Assembly: GCA_964036155.1 (NCBI GenBank)
Contig: OZ038422.1
Coordinates: 61,341,201 to 61,405,200 of the forward strand
Origin: Diploscapter coronatus
Lineage: Eukaryota; Nematoda; Chromadorea; Rhabditida; Rhabditidae
DNA: 64,000 bases
Direction of reading: 5' to 3'
In this document: piece after piece, positions 24,841 to 34,534 of the stretch
How the letters are laid out: every line of letters starts with the position of its first letter
Position numbering within the stretch: the stretch's first letter is position 1
Notes under the pieces: generated by a model
The model's input: only the letters and a program-made list of their open reading frames with translations
Told to the model about the DNA's origin: nothing
The model's database searches: none
Made by a program: the position numbers and the translations under genes

Positions 24841-25036
24841 TTGTGAGAATACAATTTGATACCAACTTTAAATGACCCAATGATTCAAAAGTCCGTCTTC
24901 TGCGAGGTGTCGTCTCCATGATTCTAACCTGAAATATAGAACGGTCCTTCCACATGTTCTTTTGAAGATTGAAATTTAGCTATGAAATAAACAAAGCATT
25001 TCATTTTTTTTCTGAAAATCTTCATTCTTTTCAGAA
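24841..25036. other. spacer between lectin-like gene and mobile elements
   Basis: AT-rich, no feature recognised apart from a possible AATAAA-like tract (GAAATAAACAAAG near 24985) that could serve the upstream gene. Confidence 0.4.
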
Positions 25037-25834
25037 AATGATTTATTATACAAGATTCATTGAAGTATAATAACTATTATATAAATGAGATCAACACATC
25101 ATAATAGCTTCTCTGGAACGTGGCAAGCTGAACGACACCCTTTTACGCAAAGCGTGCGGAATTCGTGCCCCCTAGCGAATGCCGCCTTCGACGAACACTT
25201 TGCAAAAAAAGGAGTGAGGAGAGCAAATAGCTATACTAAACCACTTCGTGAGTGGATTCGTCTAGGTCGTGCAACTAGAACGAGAGGAACCTGTAACAAA
25301 ACGAGTGGAAGACAATCTTCCTAGTTGAATAACTAATCAACTTTATTTACTTCTCAAAGAAAGGTTAACAAAGATAATTGGTCAGGAGATCCCAAACCAA
25401 CCAAACAATAACAGGATATGGGATAGAGGGAAGGAACATCCGTCTAACAAAGGGAAAGAGCAGTAACCCGTAAAAGGACAACAAAGGGACGAGCTCCCGA
25501 AAGGTGACTGCTTGGAGAGAAAAAGGCATTGAGAAAGAAGAAGGGCATGACCTGATTGTAGGAAGTCCCCGGTTCTCAATTTCTTCTGAAGCGTCCAGTC
25601 ATCCTGCCTCTCTGCTGCGTAGCGCCCCGCTCCTGTCTCCCTCTCACCGGCTTGTTCTCCTGCGTCTTGCTGCGATTGGAGAAACCGTCCTTCTGCCTGA
25701 AAGAAACAATACTCAGCTTCTGATCCTCAGGGAGGGGAATTTCCTTCGAAATTATGGGAGGGAGTATTATGATGTGTTGATCTCATTTATATAATAGTTA
25801 TTATACTTCAATGAATCTTGTATAATAAATCATT
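25037..25834. mobile_element. 0.8-kb inverted-repeat element related to the DIRS-like ends
   Basis: The ends 25037-25106 and 25765-25834 are perfect 70-bp inverted repeats. The inner 22 bp of each arm equals the terminal motif of the adjacent retrotransposon (ATGAGATCAACACATCATAATA). The left part, 25085-25247, is an identical inverted copy of 163 bp at the right end of that retrotransposon (30162-30324); similarity stops abruptly at CCACTTC. The interior 25248-25764 has no matching segment in the large element and no clear ORF. The right arm overlaps the large element's left repeat by 4 bp (25831-25834). It is either a non-autonomous derivative or a rearranged copy left by replication of the larger element. 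Confidence 0.7.
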
Positions 25835-25869
25835 ATATTACATGAGATCAACACATCATAATAGCTTCT
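25831..25869. repeat. left inverted terminal repeat of DIRS-like element
   Basis: 39 bp, CATTATATTACATGAGATCA onward to CTTCT, identical to the reverse complement of 30297-30335. It includes the last codons and TGA stop of the recombinase gene. Confidence 0.85.
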
Positions 25870-26984
25870 TTAACGCACTTAGTAAGGACAGAAGCTTGAA
25901 AAGAGGGGTTCTCCACCTCCCGCCAGTAAAATCTATGGAAAGTGTTAGCCTTATGTGACCAGCTCGCCGCTCTCATAACAGTACTAATTGGTAGACCCGC
26001 TTTTATTGCCTTAGAAGTGCTCGCCGATCTTGTGGAATGCGCTCCAAACGAGCTGTTGATACCGGCTAACCCCAACATGTCTTTTATCCACCGGGCCACT
26101 GTGGAGGAGGTGATGGCTTTGAAATTCGTATGAGAGATCAGTAATTGCGGTTCCCCTTCCCGTAGCTCCTGTGTACGCCTTACATATTCCGCTAAGCAAC
26201 GCAAGGGGCAAATGTTATGATTATCATTAAAGGCTTCATACTCCGCCTTGTGCGCTGGACCTGCTGACCTATTCTTATTTCTATATTCAAGAAAAAAGGT
26301 CCAAGTTTGGGCATCTTTTTGGAGATGGTCAAGCGAAAGGTAAGCGATCTCTGAAACTCGGCGGGGCGAGCAGATTGACAGTAGGAAACATAGTTTCAGC
26401 GAAAGTTTCTTCAGTGTTAGCTCCTTGTTCTCTGGCCAGGATTCCAGTAAGGAGAGCACCTGCTCTGGGTCCCAAGTAGAGGCGTACCTCGTCTTGGGGG
26501 GAATCTCTCTGAATAACCCCTTCATAAAACGGGCTAGCATTACTGAGCTCTGAAGCCCTCTAGCCTTTTCTGAGTGAAATTCGAAGAAGCTCAATAAGGC
26601 AGATTTGTGTGACGAGATAGAAGCGAAGCCTAGGCCTTTTCGTTTCAAATGGCTTAAGAAGTTGATCAAAGAAATCTCGTTAGGGGTTAGAGGGTAATCG
26701 ATTTCTGTGCAAAATTTCTGCCACGCTTTCAGGCACGAGTTATACTGTCTCAGAGTTCCCTTAGCCCAGCTGGCCAGAATTGTGGACGCAGCTTCCTCCT
26801 CCAATCCCCAATCTCTCCAGCCTCTTGGGAGATCCTCCATACGAGGAGGCGAAAGGATTTCTGTTCCAACAGAATGTGTGGAGCACCGTTGGGTAAGGTC
26901 AGAAGGTCTGACTGTTTTGGGAGGAGGAGAGGAGGTTCTGCGCACATTTGGAGAGCGACTGGAAGCCATGCTTGACTCTTCCAC
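25848..26984 (-). CDS. tyrosine recombinase of the DIRS-like element
   Basis: 378-residue tyrosine recombinase (phage-integrase superfamily), which in DIRS elements inserts the circular DNA intermediate without an integrase. The catalytic pattern is visible: the first Arg in CSPRRVSEIAYL, the HSTRSA motif (H..R), and the nucleophile Tyr in FHRFYWREV. The N-terminal half has a SAM-like core-binding region (LRQYNSCLKAWQKFC, LINFLSHLK). The annotated start overlaps the 3' end of the RT frame by 235 nt in another frame, so translation must use a separate mRNA, internal start or splicing. The C-terminal codons (AIMMC, stop) are encoded by the terminal repeat itself. Confidence 0.92.
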   Translation of the reverse strand: MEESSMASSRSPNVRRTSSPPPKTVRPSDLTQRCSTHSVGTEILSPPRMEDLPRGWRDWGLEEEAASTILASWAKGTLRQYNSCLKAWQKFCTEIDYPLTPNEISLINFLSHLKRKGLGFASISSHKSALLSFFEFHSEKARGLQSSVMLARFMKGLFREIPPKTRYASTWDPEQVLSLLESWPENKELTLKKLSLKLCFLLSICSPRRVSEIAYLSLDHLQKDAQTWTFFLEYRNKNRSAGPAHKAEYEAFNDNHNICPLRCLAEYVRRTQELREGEPQLLISHTNFKAITSSTVARWIKDMLGLAGINSSFGAHSTRSASTSKAIKAGLPISTVMRAASWSHKANTFHRFYWREVENPSFQASVLTKCVKEAIMMC

Positions 26985-29054
26985 ATTGGGGTCACTAGGA
27001 TGAGGTTTGCTTCCTCTGCGTTCGCCTTTTGCAGAGTCCTCAAAATCAAATTGAACGGGGGAAAGGCGTAAGCGTAAAGGCCCTTCCAGTTCTGGGCAAA
27101 CGAGTCTAGCTTCTCCGCGTAGGGGTCTAAAAAAGCTGCGTAAAATCTCGGTAATTTCGAGTTCAAACGGGTAGCGAACAAGTCAACGTTAGGAGAGCCG
27201 AAACGGGTGAAAATCCTCCTGCAGACTCTATCTGAAAGAGTGAACTCTGCTGTTTCTCTGAGGGTAAATCTCGATTCAAAGTCTGCTCTTATATTTTCTA
27301 CGCCTGGTTTATGCACTGCCGAAATGCGAATGCCGCGGTGCTGAGCGAATTCGTAAATCTTTTGCGCTAGCATATCCAAACTAGGTGATACCGTACCTCC
27401 TCTTCTTCTTAGGTAAGCCACCGTTGTGGTATTATCGCTCTCAATCAAAATATCTAAATCCTTCCATTTGTGTGCGAAGCAGCGTAACCCAAACAGAACA
27501 GCCAAGAGTTCTAGAAAATTTATGTGGTTACTCGCTTCCTCTTTCGTCCAACGACCTCCCGTCGCTTTCCCTAGGCACACTGCTCCCCAACCCGACTTTG
27601 ACGCATCTGTAGTTAAGGTTAAATTGGGGGAGAATCTTAGGAAGGACACCGGTGGTAGGTTTAAAGCCGTGTCTCTCCACCAGACCAGGTCTTCGAGAGC
27701 CCCTGCAGGTAAACAAATTCGCTTATTGAACAGAAAAGTTAGTGTAGGGTTAACCACCTCCGAGTTGACTAAACGCTGCAGCGAGCGAATGTGGAAGGTT
27801 GACATGGGTGCGGCGGTGGATACGAAATTTGCCCTGCCTAAAAACTCCGATATGTCCCTAATCCGGACCCGGGATCTAGATATCAGATCTCTCGCATTGT
27901 TTCTCAGCGTAGCTTTCATCTCTTCCGGTATGGCAAAGGAGCAATCCCTAGTGTTTAGAATTAGGCCTAGAAAGGTCAAGGATTGAACCGGTTCGAGTAC
28001 TGACTTCTCTTTATTGACTAACAGTCCTAGTCCATAGAACATCTCCAGGGCTAAATCCCTATGGGAAAGGAGGAGTGATTCCGATTGTGCAAAAAGACAC
28101 CAGTCGTCAAGATAATGAATCAGGCGCACCCCGAGAGATCTGAGATGAGAGGCTATGCAGCGCATCAGGCGGGAATACACATAAGGCGCTGTCGCTAACC
28201 CAAAGCATAAGCACTTATAGCGAAAACCCCGACCGTTCCACATGAATGCTAGATAATTCCGATCCTTCGGATGAATGGGAACTGCGAAGTAAGCGTCTGC
28301 CATATCGATCTTACAGCAAAAGTCCCCTTTTTTAACTAAGTCTGGCACCATGGACAAGCCTTCCATTTTAAAGTGTTCTATCTCTAGAAGCTTATTTAGG
28401 GGCTTCAAATTTATAACTATCCTCGTCTTTCCCTCTTTCTTAGGGACGCCAAAAATCTTTGAATAAAAGGCTTTTGAATTTCTGGGTATCGGCTCGATTA
28501 CCCCTTTGGAAAGAAGCGCTGATAATTCTCCCTGTATGCCGCCGTCTAGGGGGGGTACTGACCTAGGCTGCCTTACTGTGGAGGGGGGAACCCCTCGAAA
28601 GGGTAATCTATAACCTCTTATGTATTGCCTCACTATAGGGTCTTGTGAGATTAATGCCCAGTTATCCTCAAAGAGACTAAAGCGTCCGGCTATCTCCCCT
28701 GGGTGAGCTATTCTCTCTAAGATTTTTTTAGAATGGCTAGAGGCGTACCTGAACGAAGGAATCGACCTCTTCTTGCCTCTGAACTGGGTCCGCACTCCCT
28801 GGTTGCCCTTGAACCTCTCCATCGCCTTGAGGAGGGAAGAGTCGCCGCTCTGCAACTCGTTCCTGAGTGCTGATCCGAAGAGCTCCGGTACCACTTGATC
28901 TGAGGGGGCCATGACGAACCACGATCCTTCGAGCGGGAGCCTGGCGTAGCTCGGCATCACTTGCCTAGGCTTCACGTTCGCCTGGAAGAGGAGGGCCTCT
29001 CTCTCGAGACGGATCAAGTCCTTGATCTGGGTGGAAATCAGGTCGGCCATGACC
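26750..29054 (-). CDS. reverse transcriptase-RNase H of the DIRS-like element
   Basis: 766 codons from the ATG at 29050, or entered by splicing at 29054 from the gag-like exons. The RT palm motif is IHYLDDWCLFA (YxDD, residues about 330), preceded by fingers motifs (RIVINLKPLN, KIDMADAYFAVPI, CFGLATAPYVYSRL). RNase H follows with LTTDASKSGWGAV, HINFLELLAV and IESDNTTTVAYL carrying the acidic catalytic residues. The C-terminal segment PNVDLFATRLNSKLPRFYA...AYAFPPFNLI is the conserved DIRS/Ngaro-type extension. The frame is intact. It makes cDNA of the element and removes the RNA template. Confidence 0.93.
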
Positions 29055-29161
29055 CTGAAATTCTAAACCATTACGAGTCTAGGAACTAGCTCCTCGGCTT
29101 CCTGCCGGATAGTCTGACTGTACGCAACCTCGTTCTTCCTTCTACAGAAAACTCGACTTAC

Positions 29162-29936
29162 TCCAGGTATCCCACCGTCGCCACTGGCAGAGGGCTGCCG
29201 TCATCCGACCCCAGCTTCACAACCATTTCCTTGATATTCAAGATATCCAGAAAAGTGGCGTGAATCCTCTGGAGCTCCCCGAAATAGAGCCGGACGGAAG
29301 CCTCACGCTCTTTGAAGATCGCCTTCAGCTGCTCGTCGACCTTCGGGGGGACCGCCAGGGGACTACTGAAAAAAACAAGAACGATGCCAATCCCTAGAGG
29401 GTAGGGTCTATGTTTTCGTAGCCCTGTGCTAACAAAAGGGCTTACTTCACCAGAGGGAGATCTTGAATGAGAGCCATCCTCAAATCTTTCTGCAGCGTCT
29501 TCCCTGCCGCTGCCTCCGTGAAACGGTCCAGTGCCGCTCTGCTCAGCTCCACTCGAGGTCGCTCCACTGGCTTGGCGATTTTGGGGGGAGGAGGCACTAC
29601 CGACGAAGCTCCCCAGAACTCGTCTCTGGAACACACACATCAAATTGTGAAAACTCCTCTTTCTAACCTTTTCGGGCACCTTGGCAACTCGCGCTTTCTC
29701 GGAGGGGATCTTTCCGGAGAGATGGTGCTTCTCCTTGGTGAGCGGGATGCCGATCGTCTGACCGAAGCTTCGGAACCCGGACCAGAGTACCGAAGTTCTC
29801 CCGATGACGCTTCCCTTTCTGAACTGCGCGAACGGTCTGGGGTCTCACGGTGGTGTGAGTGTCTGGAAGAAGAACTGTCACTTCTTCTTTCTCGGGACAA
29901 CCCTCTCTCCCGTTTGCGGCCACGAGTCGGGCTCAT
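29162..29936 (-). CDS. gag-like N-terminal exons of the DIRS-like element
   Basis: Three exons on the minus strand: 29668-29936 (MSPTRGRKRERG..., Arg/Ser-rich with SRSPRRS motifs, likely nucleic-acid binding), 29446-29625 (PPPPKIAKPVERP, RVELSRAALDRF) and 29162-29365 (VDEQLKAIFKEREASVRLYF, helical). Introns are 29626-29667 (42 nt), 29366-29445 (80 nt) and 29055-29161 (107 nt), all GT-AG. Exon lengths 269, 180 and 204 keep one frame, and the last joins RT at phase 2 (GA|G). The predicted fused gag-RT product is about 985 residues. The start codon at 29936 is the first good ATG. Spliced DIRS elements are known from other animals; here it is inferred from phase. Confidence 0.75.
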
Positions 29937-30296
29937 CCTGAATCGAGTAAATCGTCAAAGAAAGACTCGAGGAAAACGGTACGAAAAAAGAAACACCCGT
30001 AGCCGGGGGGTAAGAAGGGGGCAAACCCGATTTAGCTTTCTGAGAAAGGGAAATCTGGGTCCCAAAAAAAAAAATATCGTATTTCTCCGGCCTAAAAATT
30101 GGAGAAAAATCTTTTTTAGGAGAAATGCGGACACGACCGCTCTCCACGAAGACACGAACCAGAAGTGGTTTAGTATAGCTATTTGCTCTCCTCACTCCTT
30201 TTTTTGCAAAGTGTTCGTCGAAGGCGGCATTCGCTAGGGGGCACGAATTCCGCACGCTTTGCGTAAAAGGGTGTCGTTCAGCTTGCCACGTTCCAG

Positions 30297-30335
30297 AGAA
30301 GCTATTATGATGTGTTGATCTCATGTAATATAATG
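30297..30335. repeat. right inverted terminal repeat of DIRS-like element
   Basis: 39 bp, reverse complement of 25831-25869. This is the 5' (promoter) side of the minus-strand genes. The adjoining 30162-30324 segment is also duplicated in the left-hand 0.8-kb element. Confidence 0.85.
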
Positions 30336-31207
30336 GTAAGTACAGTGTTGGTCACATCAATCTAATTCTACACGAGGTCAAATTAAGAAGATTGCGAATA
30401 CTCGGAGTTTTTGTCAACGTGAAGCGAGACCAAGCTTAAAAATTTCTAATTTTTGATCATTCCTGCACATCGAAAATCATTACTCTAAAAACGCAAAATT
30501 AGTATTTACAGTACCGTGCAAAAGTAATGGGTAATGAGAAAAAATGCTTATTATCCATCACTTCTGTACGGTACTGTACGTGATTTCCTCTATATGCAAC
30601 AGTCATACCTAGAAATATAATTAACGAGAAGCTGACTAAAATATAAGGAAAATTTTTCAACGGCATACAATGAAATTTGTCAGGCTAGTAGCCGATTGGA
30701 CTAGGCGTCCATCAGCTTCATCTTCTCCCGTCTTCTTTATCAATTATCATTGGTTCTCACCGCTTTCTGTTTCTCTCCTCTCCCTCTCTCTATCTCCTCC
30801 AATCGTATAAAAGCCGTTCTAGGGAGGACGATCGTCAGAAAGCCCTTGCGATCTACCCCCAGTATATCTTCTTAACAAACTTTTCTCTGTAACTTGTAAT
30901 TAACCAAACTTCTATCAAAACGACCTGGTATCATAACTAGATTTTCGTTTGACGAAAGTTCTCCCTAATTCTGTATAAAAGGAAGCGAGGCTTCTTCTTC
31001 TTTTTCTCACATACTGTTCTGATACTTCTCTGATACGATCTTTCGATTCTATTTGGTTCCTCGATTCAACTGTCTTTCTACTGTTCCTTTTTGATCGATC
31101 TTGATATCTCTATGGGAAAATTATAAACATTTATCTTAAAATCACAAATTGCCAAAAATCCGAAGAATAAATCATTGACTTTTTAGGTCGCAATACTCTC
31201 AACTGAA
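30336..31207. other. upstream region of the C-type lectin gene
   Basis: About 870 nt without coding exons. Two TATAAAA motifs (30806 and 30974) and a CT-rich stretch (30765-30800) are plausible core-promoter elements. An acceptor-like TTTTTAG at about 31180-31186 just before the ATG suggests a spliced or trans-spliced leader. Confidence 0.45.
30974..30982 (+). promoter_or_regulatory. candidate TATA box for the lectin gene
   Basis: TATAAAAGG lies about 230 nt upstream of the lectin ATG, with a second TATAAAA at 30806-30812. Sequence match only; the transcription start is not known. Confidence 0.3.
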
Positions 31208-34200
31208 ATGATGAACTTCGCTATTCTTTTGCTACTCTTCAAGTGTTCGAACTCTTGCCTGACAACACCGGACATGGAACTGCCTCCTGTTCAGCCCATT
31301 ACTGACGCAGGTAAATTATCACTGTGTATCAAATAAATTTGCTACTATTGAAAAGGTCAGCTACACATGGCTTTTCCAAATTGTTTCTTCACAATGAATG
31401 TGGTGGGCTTATAATTCTATCTGATCTAGGTTTTTTGGCAAGTCGGCCATCACATTGTTTTGTAAAATCTCATAATCAAGCCGGTTCAGGCTACCGACAT
31501 TAAAGTCTAAAGTAAAGCATAAAATTGCACAAACTCAACAACAACAACAGATATAGATACGACGGTATCCACTCCTTCGATAACGACGACCTGCACGATA
31601 CCTGGTTGTACTTCATCAACACCGACTACAACGACCACATCTAGTTCATCAACTTCCACATCAACACCTACAACCACGTCCACGTCTACATCAACGTCCA
31701 CAACAACTACGTCCAGTACCACAACAACAACTACAACAACCGGTTGCTTTTCAAATTCAGCTCCATTAGCTGGTTGTCGTAAGTCTTAGCAACTTTTCAA
31801 GCCAAGCCAACCATTTTATTATCAATTCAAAAGAAATATATTGCCCGAGTCCATAAATTTTATGGGCCTTTTTCGAAAATTATTGTTTTCTGGAAAAAAA
31901 AAACTACTGTATATGTTCCGAGAGCATATTCATTCATTAAATTCGATTAAAATTCATACATCGAATTTGTAAGAATAGCGTATGAATTACAAATAAAGCG
32001 TTAGCACTTCTTTTTTAACCGAACTTAGCTATCAACATCAAATTTACATGAATAAATGACCAAATCGTTTTTCAAATTTAAATGCAACAATTTCAGAGGC
32101 ACAATGTCCTGCTGGCTGGGAATTTGTTGAAGGCAAATGCTATCAGGTGATCGTTGAATATCATTTTCGTTTAAATTTCGTTTTGTGAATAGAAAGGATT
32201 TTACAGGGTCTTGATAGTACTAGGATCGGTTGGGACGACGCAGCTGCGGCCTGCGCGTCATCATGCCCCTTCACTCCCTCAACATTGTGCCATTTACCAA
32301 GGCTTTACAGCCACCAGCAAGGCATAGACTTATGGAATTGGGGTAAGAAATTTATGAGAATTCATTAATATATAAATTAATTTGGAACATTCGATTTCTA
32401 AATTGCGTGTTTTTTCATTTTGCGGCATTAATAAGACTGCACTCACAAAGGAAGCTAATGTCTAGAGAGGCCAATCAGTTTTCAACATTGACTTTAACAT
32501 TTAAATTTGGTATCAGTCTGATCATCGAAGTCATGCTGATTTCAAAACTTTTTAGCTCTCCAAAAACGATCTATCCTAAGTAAAGCTCTGATTATCCTTG
32601 TAAAGCGAACCTTTCCTGCTGTAGCCTTCCCCAAGTTTTCGGACAATAAACTCTCAATCAGCCTGCTATTTATTAAAGGATATAATTGAACGTAAAACTC
32701 ATCCAAATTATGTCGAAACTGGCCAAAATTTCTTACTAACTAAATTTGATCAATAATTAAGCAGGATAATTAAAATCCCCTATCGATTCTCTTTTTCAGT
32801 GAATATGATTTACGGGCCCGTCTCCTACATTAATATTGATGTACGAGAAGTTATGGGTGATTCTGTGCCGCCTACTGTGAGTCATCATTCTACTATAGGC
32901 AATTTTGAAAGTAGGACGATAGAAACATACGAAAATAGTAAAAGGTTAGGGGAGGGAAGAGGTAGACTAGAGCATCTTTTATCATACTATTTCGTATGTT
33001 CCTATGATTTATCGTTCTACACTTCCAGGTTGCTTACTATGATTAGTTTAAGGATATGTTTTCATACTTTTCACCGCTCTGTATTTTTATCTATAAAAAT
33101 TTAGCGTGGACTAAAAAGTGATGGCACGGAATATGCGTGTACCTTTTGGGATCCTACGTAAGTAAAAAAAAGTTTCTCACTAACCATGATTTTAATTGGA
33201 TAATTGAATCAAACATCTATAGCAAGAATGCTTTCGACTTTTTGAGAAATCGGGATTGGAACAGTGGGTATGGCTTGTGCTGATATCGCGAATGTTAAGG
33301 CTTGGTCGAGATTCTTGTATCGCGATCGCGACGAATCTCGAACATTCGCGTGCATCAACACAAGTCATGACCACTCATAAATCCAGACCTCGAATACATA
33401 TAAAAGAATAAGATATAATGAATTATTGAACTTTCAATTAGTGGATAATTATTAATTATATTTAGGCACGTATGTAAGAAATTTAGTTAATTGCAACGGA
33501 AGAAGAATTGAATTTTCAAAAATGCACAAATATCGCAATACCAAATTTCCATATTTTATGGTAGTGCGTTTATGAAAATCAGTTCTTCAATTTCCCGATG
33601 CACTTTATTAAATTTCTTAAGATGACTATTGGTTACCTCCTGAGGATTGTGCTCTTGTGAGTCATATTTTTGGGACACTCCCGATTCAGAACTTTTTGTG
33701 AATAGTTCCACTATCCGGGCTTAAAAAAATAATTCTGAATCGGGCAGTTCTGGATTGGGCAGTTCTGAATCGGGAGTGTCCCATATTTTTAACCCATTTA
33801 AGAGTAAATATCAGTAAGGACCAAAGTCGGTGTTCCCGGGGGTCCGTCGATCTGACTGATTTCCACCTATATTGTTCAGTTTTTCACGCTGATTCTCGTG
33901 GTGCTATCCGTTTTTCATAAAAATTATCGTATGCTGGATTACGGTAACTTGAAGTTTTGGCAGATCCAACCTCGGGGAAAATTCATAACTTTCTTATTTC
34001 TGAACCAAATCGACGGACCCCCGGAAACACCGACTTTGGTCCTTACTGACATTCACTCTTAAATGCAGAAATTAATAACAACTCAAATGCACTTTTTACA
34101 ATGAATGTTTTAGATATGTTACACTACAATTGGACTATGGGTCGACGCTCCTGTAAGATTAAGTTTAATCTGTAAAATACGAATGCCGCAAATTCTCTAA

Positions 34201-34534
34201 TAGAATCTTTTTTATTTTTGAGAGGTTGAAAATTGAAAACTCCGAAGAAACTATTACAGGTTTTACGGTATGAAATATTTTCGTTAAAAAAATAACTAGA
34301 AAATATGTATGATCAGATTTGGGAGGTTTGACCCGATACTAGATTCGTTTAAATTCTTAAAGAAATATCACTTTTGATTATTAAAGGCACATGAAAATAG
34401 TTCAGAAGCTACCATGCACCCTATAAAAATTTCATAAAATCATATTCGATATTTAGTGCGACGGTAGTGGTCCGTTTATTTATAACTATGTCTGCGAAAC
34501 GGACGTTCGGGATTTCTCCATGCCATGCCCTTGA
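31208..34534 (+). CDS. secreted C-type lectin with Ser/Thr-rich mucin linker
   Basis: Nine exons joined in phase. 31208-31310 encodes a signal peptide (MMNFAILLLLFKCSNSCL). 31551-31778 encodes a Thr/Ser-rich mucin-like linker, likely O-glycosylated. The C-type lectin domain then spans exons at about 32098-32148 (CPAGWEFVEGKCYQ), 32208-32344 (GWDDAAAACASSC), 32801-32878, 33104-33160 (TEYACTFWDPT), 33223-33263 (FDFLRNRDWN), about 33631-33658 (DYWLPPEDCAL), 34119-34160 (CYTTIGLWVDAPC) and 34456-34534 (FIYNYVCE; TGA 34532-34534). WVDAPC and YNYVCE match the domain's conserved end. No EPN/QPD calcium-sugar motif is seen, so carbohydrate binding is uncertain. Such lectins are commonly intestinal and infection-responsive in nematodes. 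Two inverted-repeat elements sit in the intron before the penultimate exon. Confidence 0.8.
33672..33782. repeat. MITE-like inverted repeat in lectin intron, element 1
   Basis: 22-bp arms GGGACACTCCCGATTCAGAACT (33672-33693) and its complement (33761-33782) enclose about 65 bp that itself repeats the CTGAATCGGGCAGTTCTG motif. It lies wholly within an intron. Confidence 0.6.
33799..34061. repeat. MITE-like inverted repeat in lectin intron, element 2
   Basis: About 52-bp arms at 33799-33850 and 34010-34061, matching with a few mismatches (core AGTAAGGACCAAAGTCGGTG). The interior of about 160 bp has no ORF. It lies immediately after element 1 in the same intron. Confidence 0.65.

Larger units (their letters stand above)
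25831..30335 (-). mobile_element. DIRS-like tyrosine-recombinase retrotransposon, apparently intact
   Basis: A 4.5-kb element bounded by identical 39-bp inverted terminal repeats (25831-25869 and 30297-30335). On the minus strand it encodes, in order, an Arg/Ser-rich gag-like protein, a reverse transcriptase with RNase H, and a tyrosine recombinase, the defining content of the DIRS order. There is no DDE integrase and no long direct repeat. The reading frames contain no internal stops, which suggests recent activity. The recombinase stop codon lies inside the left terminal repeat. No target-site duplication is evident, as expected for recombinase-mediated insertion. Whether it is a DIRS1- or PAT-type member needs a phylogeny; the inverted ends favour the DIRS1 type, while nematode PAT elements have split direct repeats. 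Confidence 0.88.

Noticed and set aside
25085..25324. 79-codon frame within the 0.8-kb element
   Set aside because: Its first 54 codons simply translate the 163-bp terminal duplication shared with the retrotransposon's non-coding end.
30690..30735. tRNA-like A-box (TAGCCGATTGGACTAGGCG)
   Set aside because: No matching T-arm or acceptor pairing downstream; chance resemblance.
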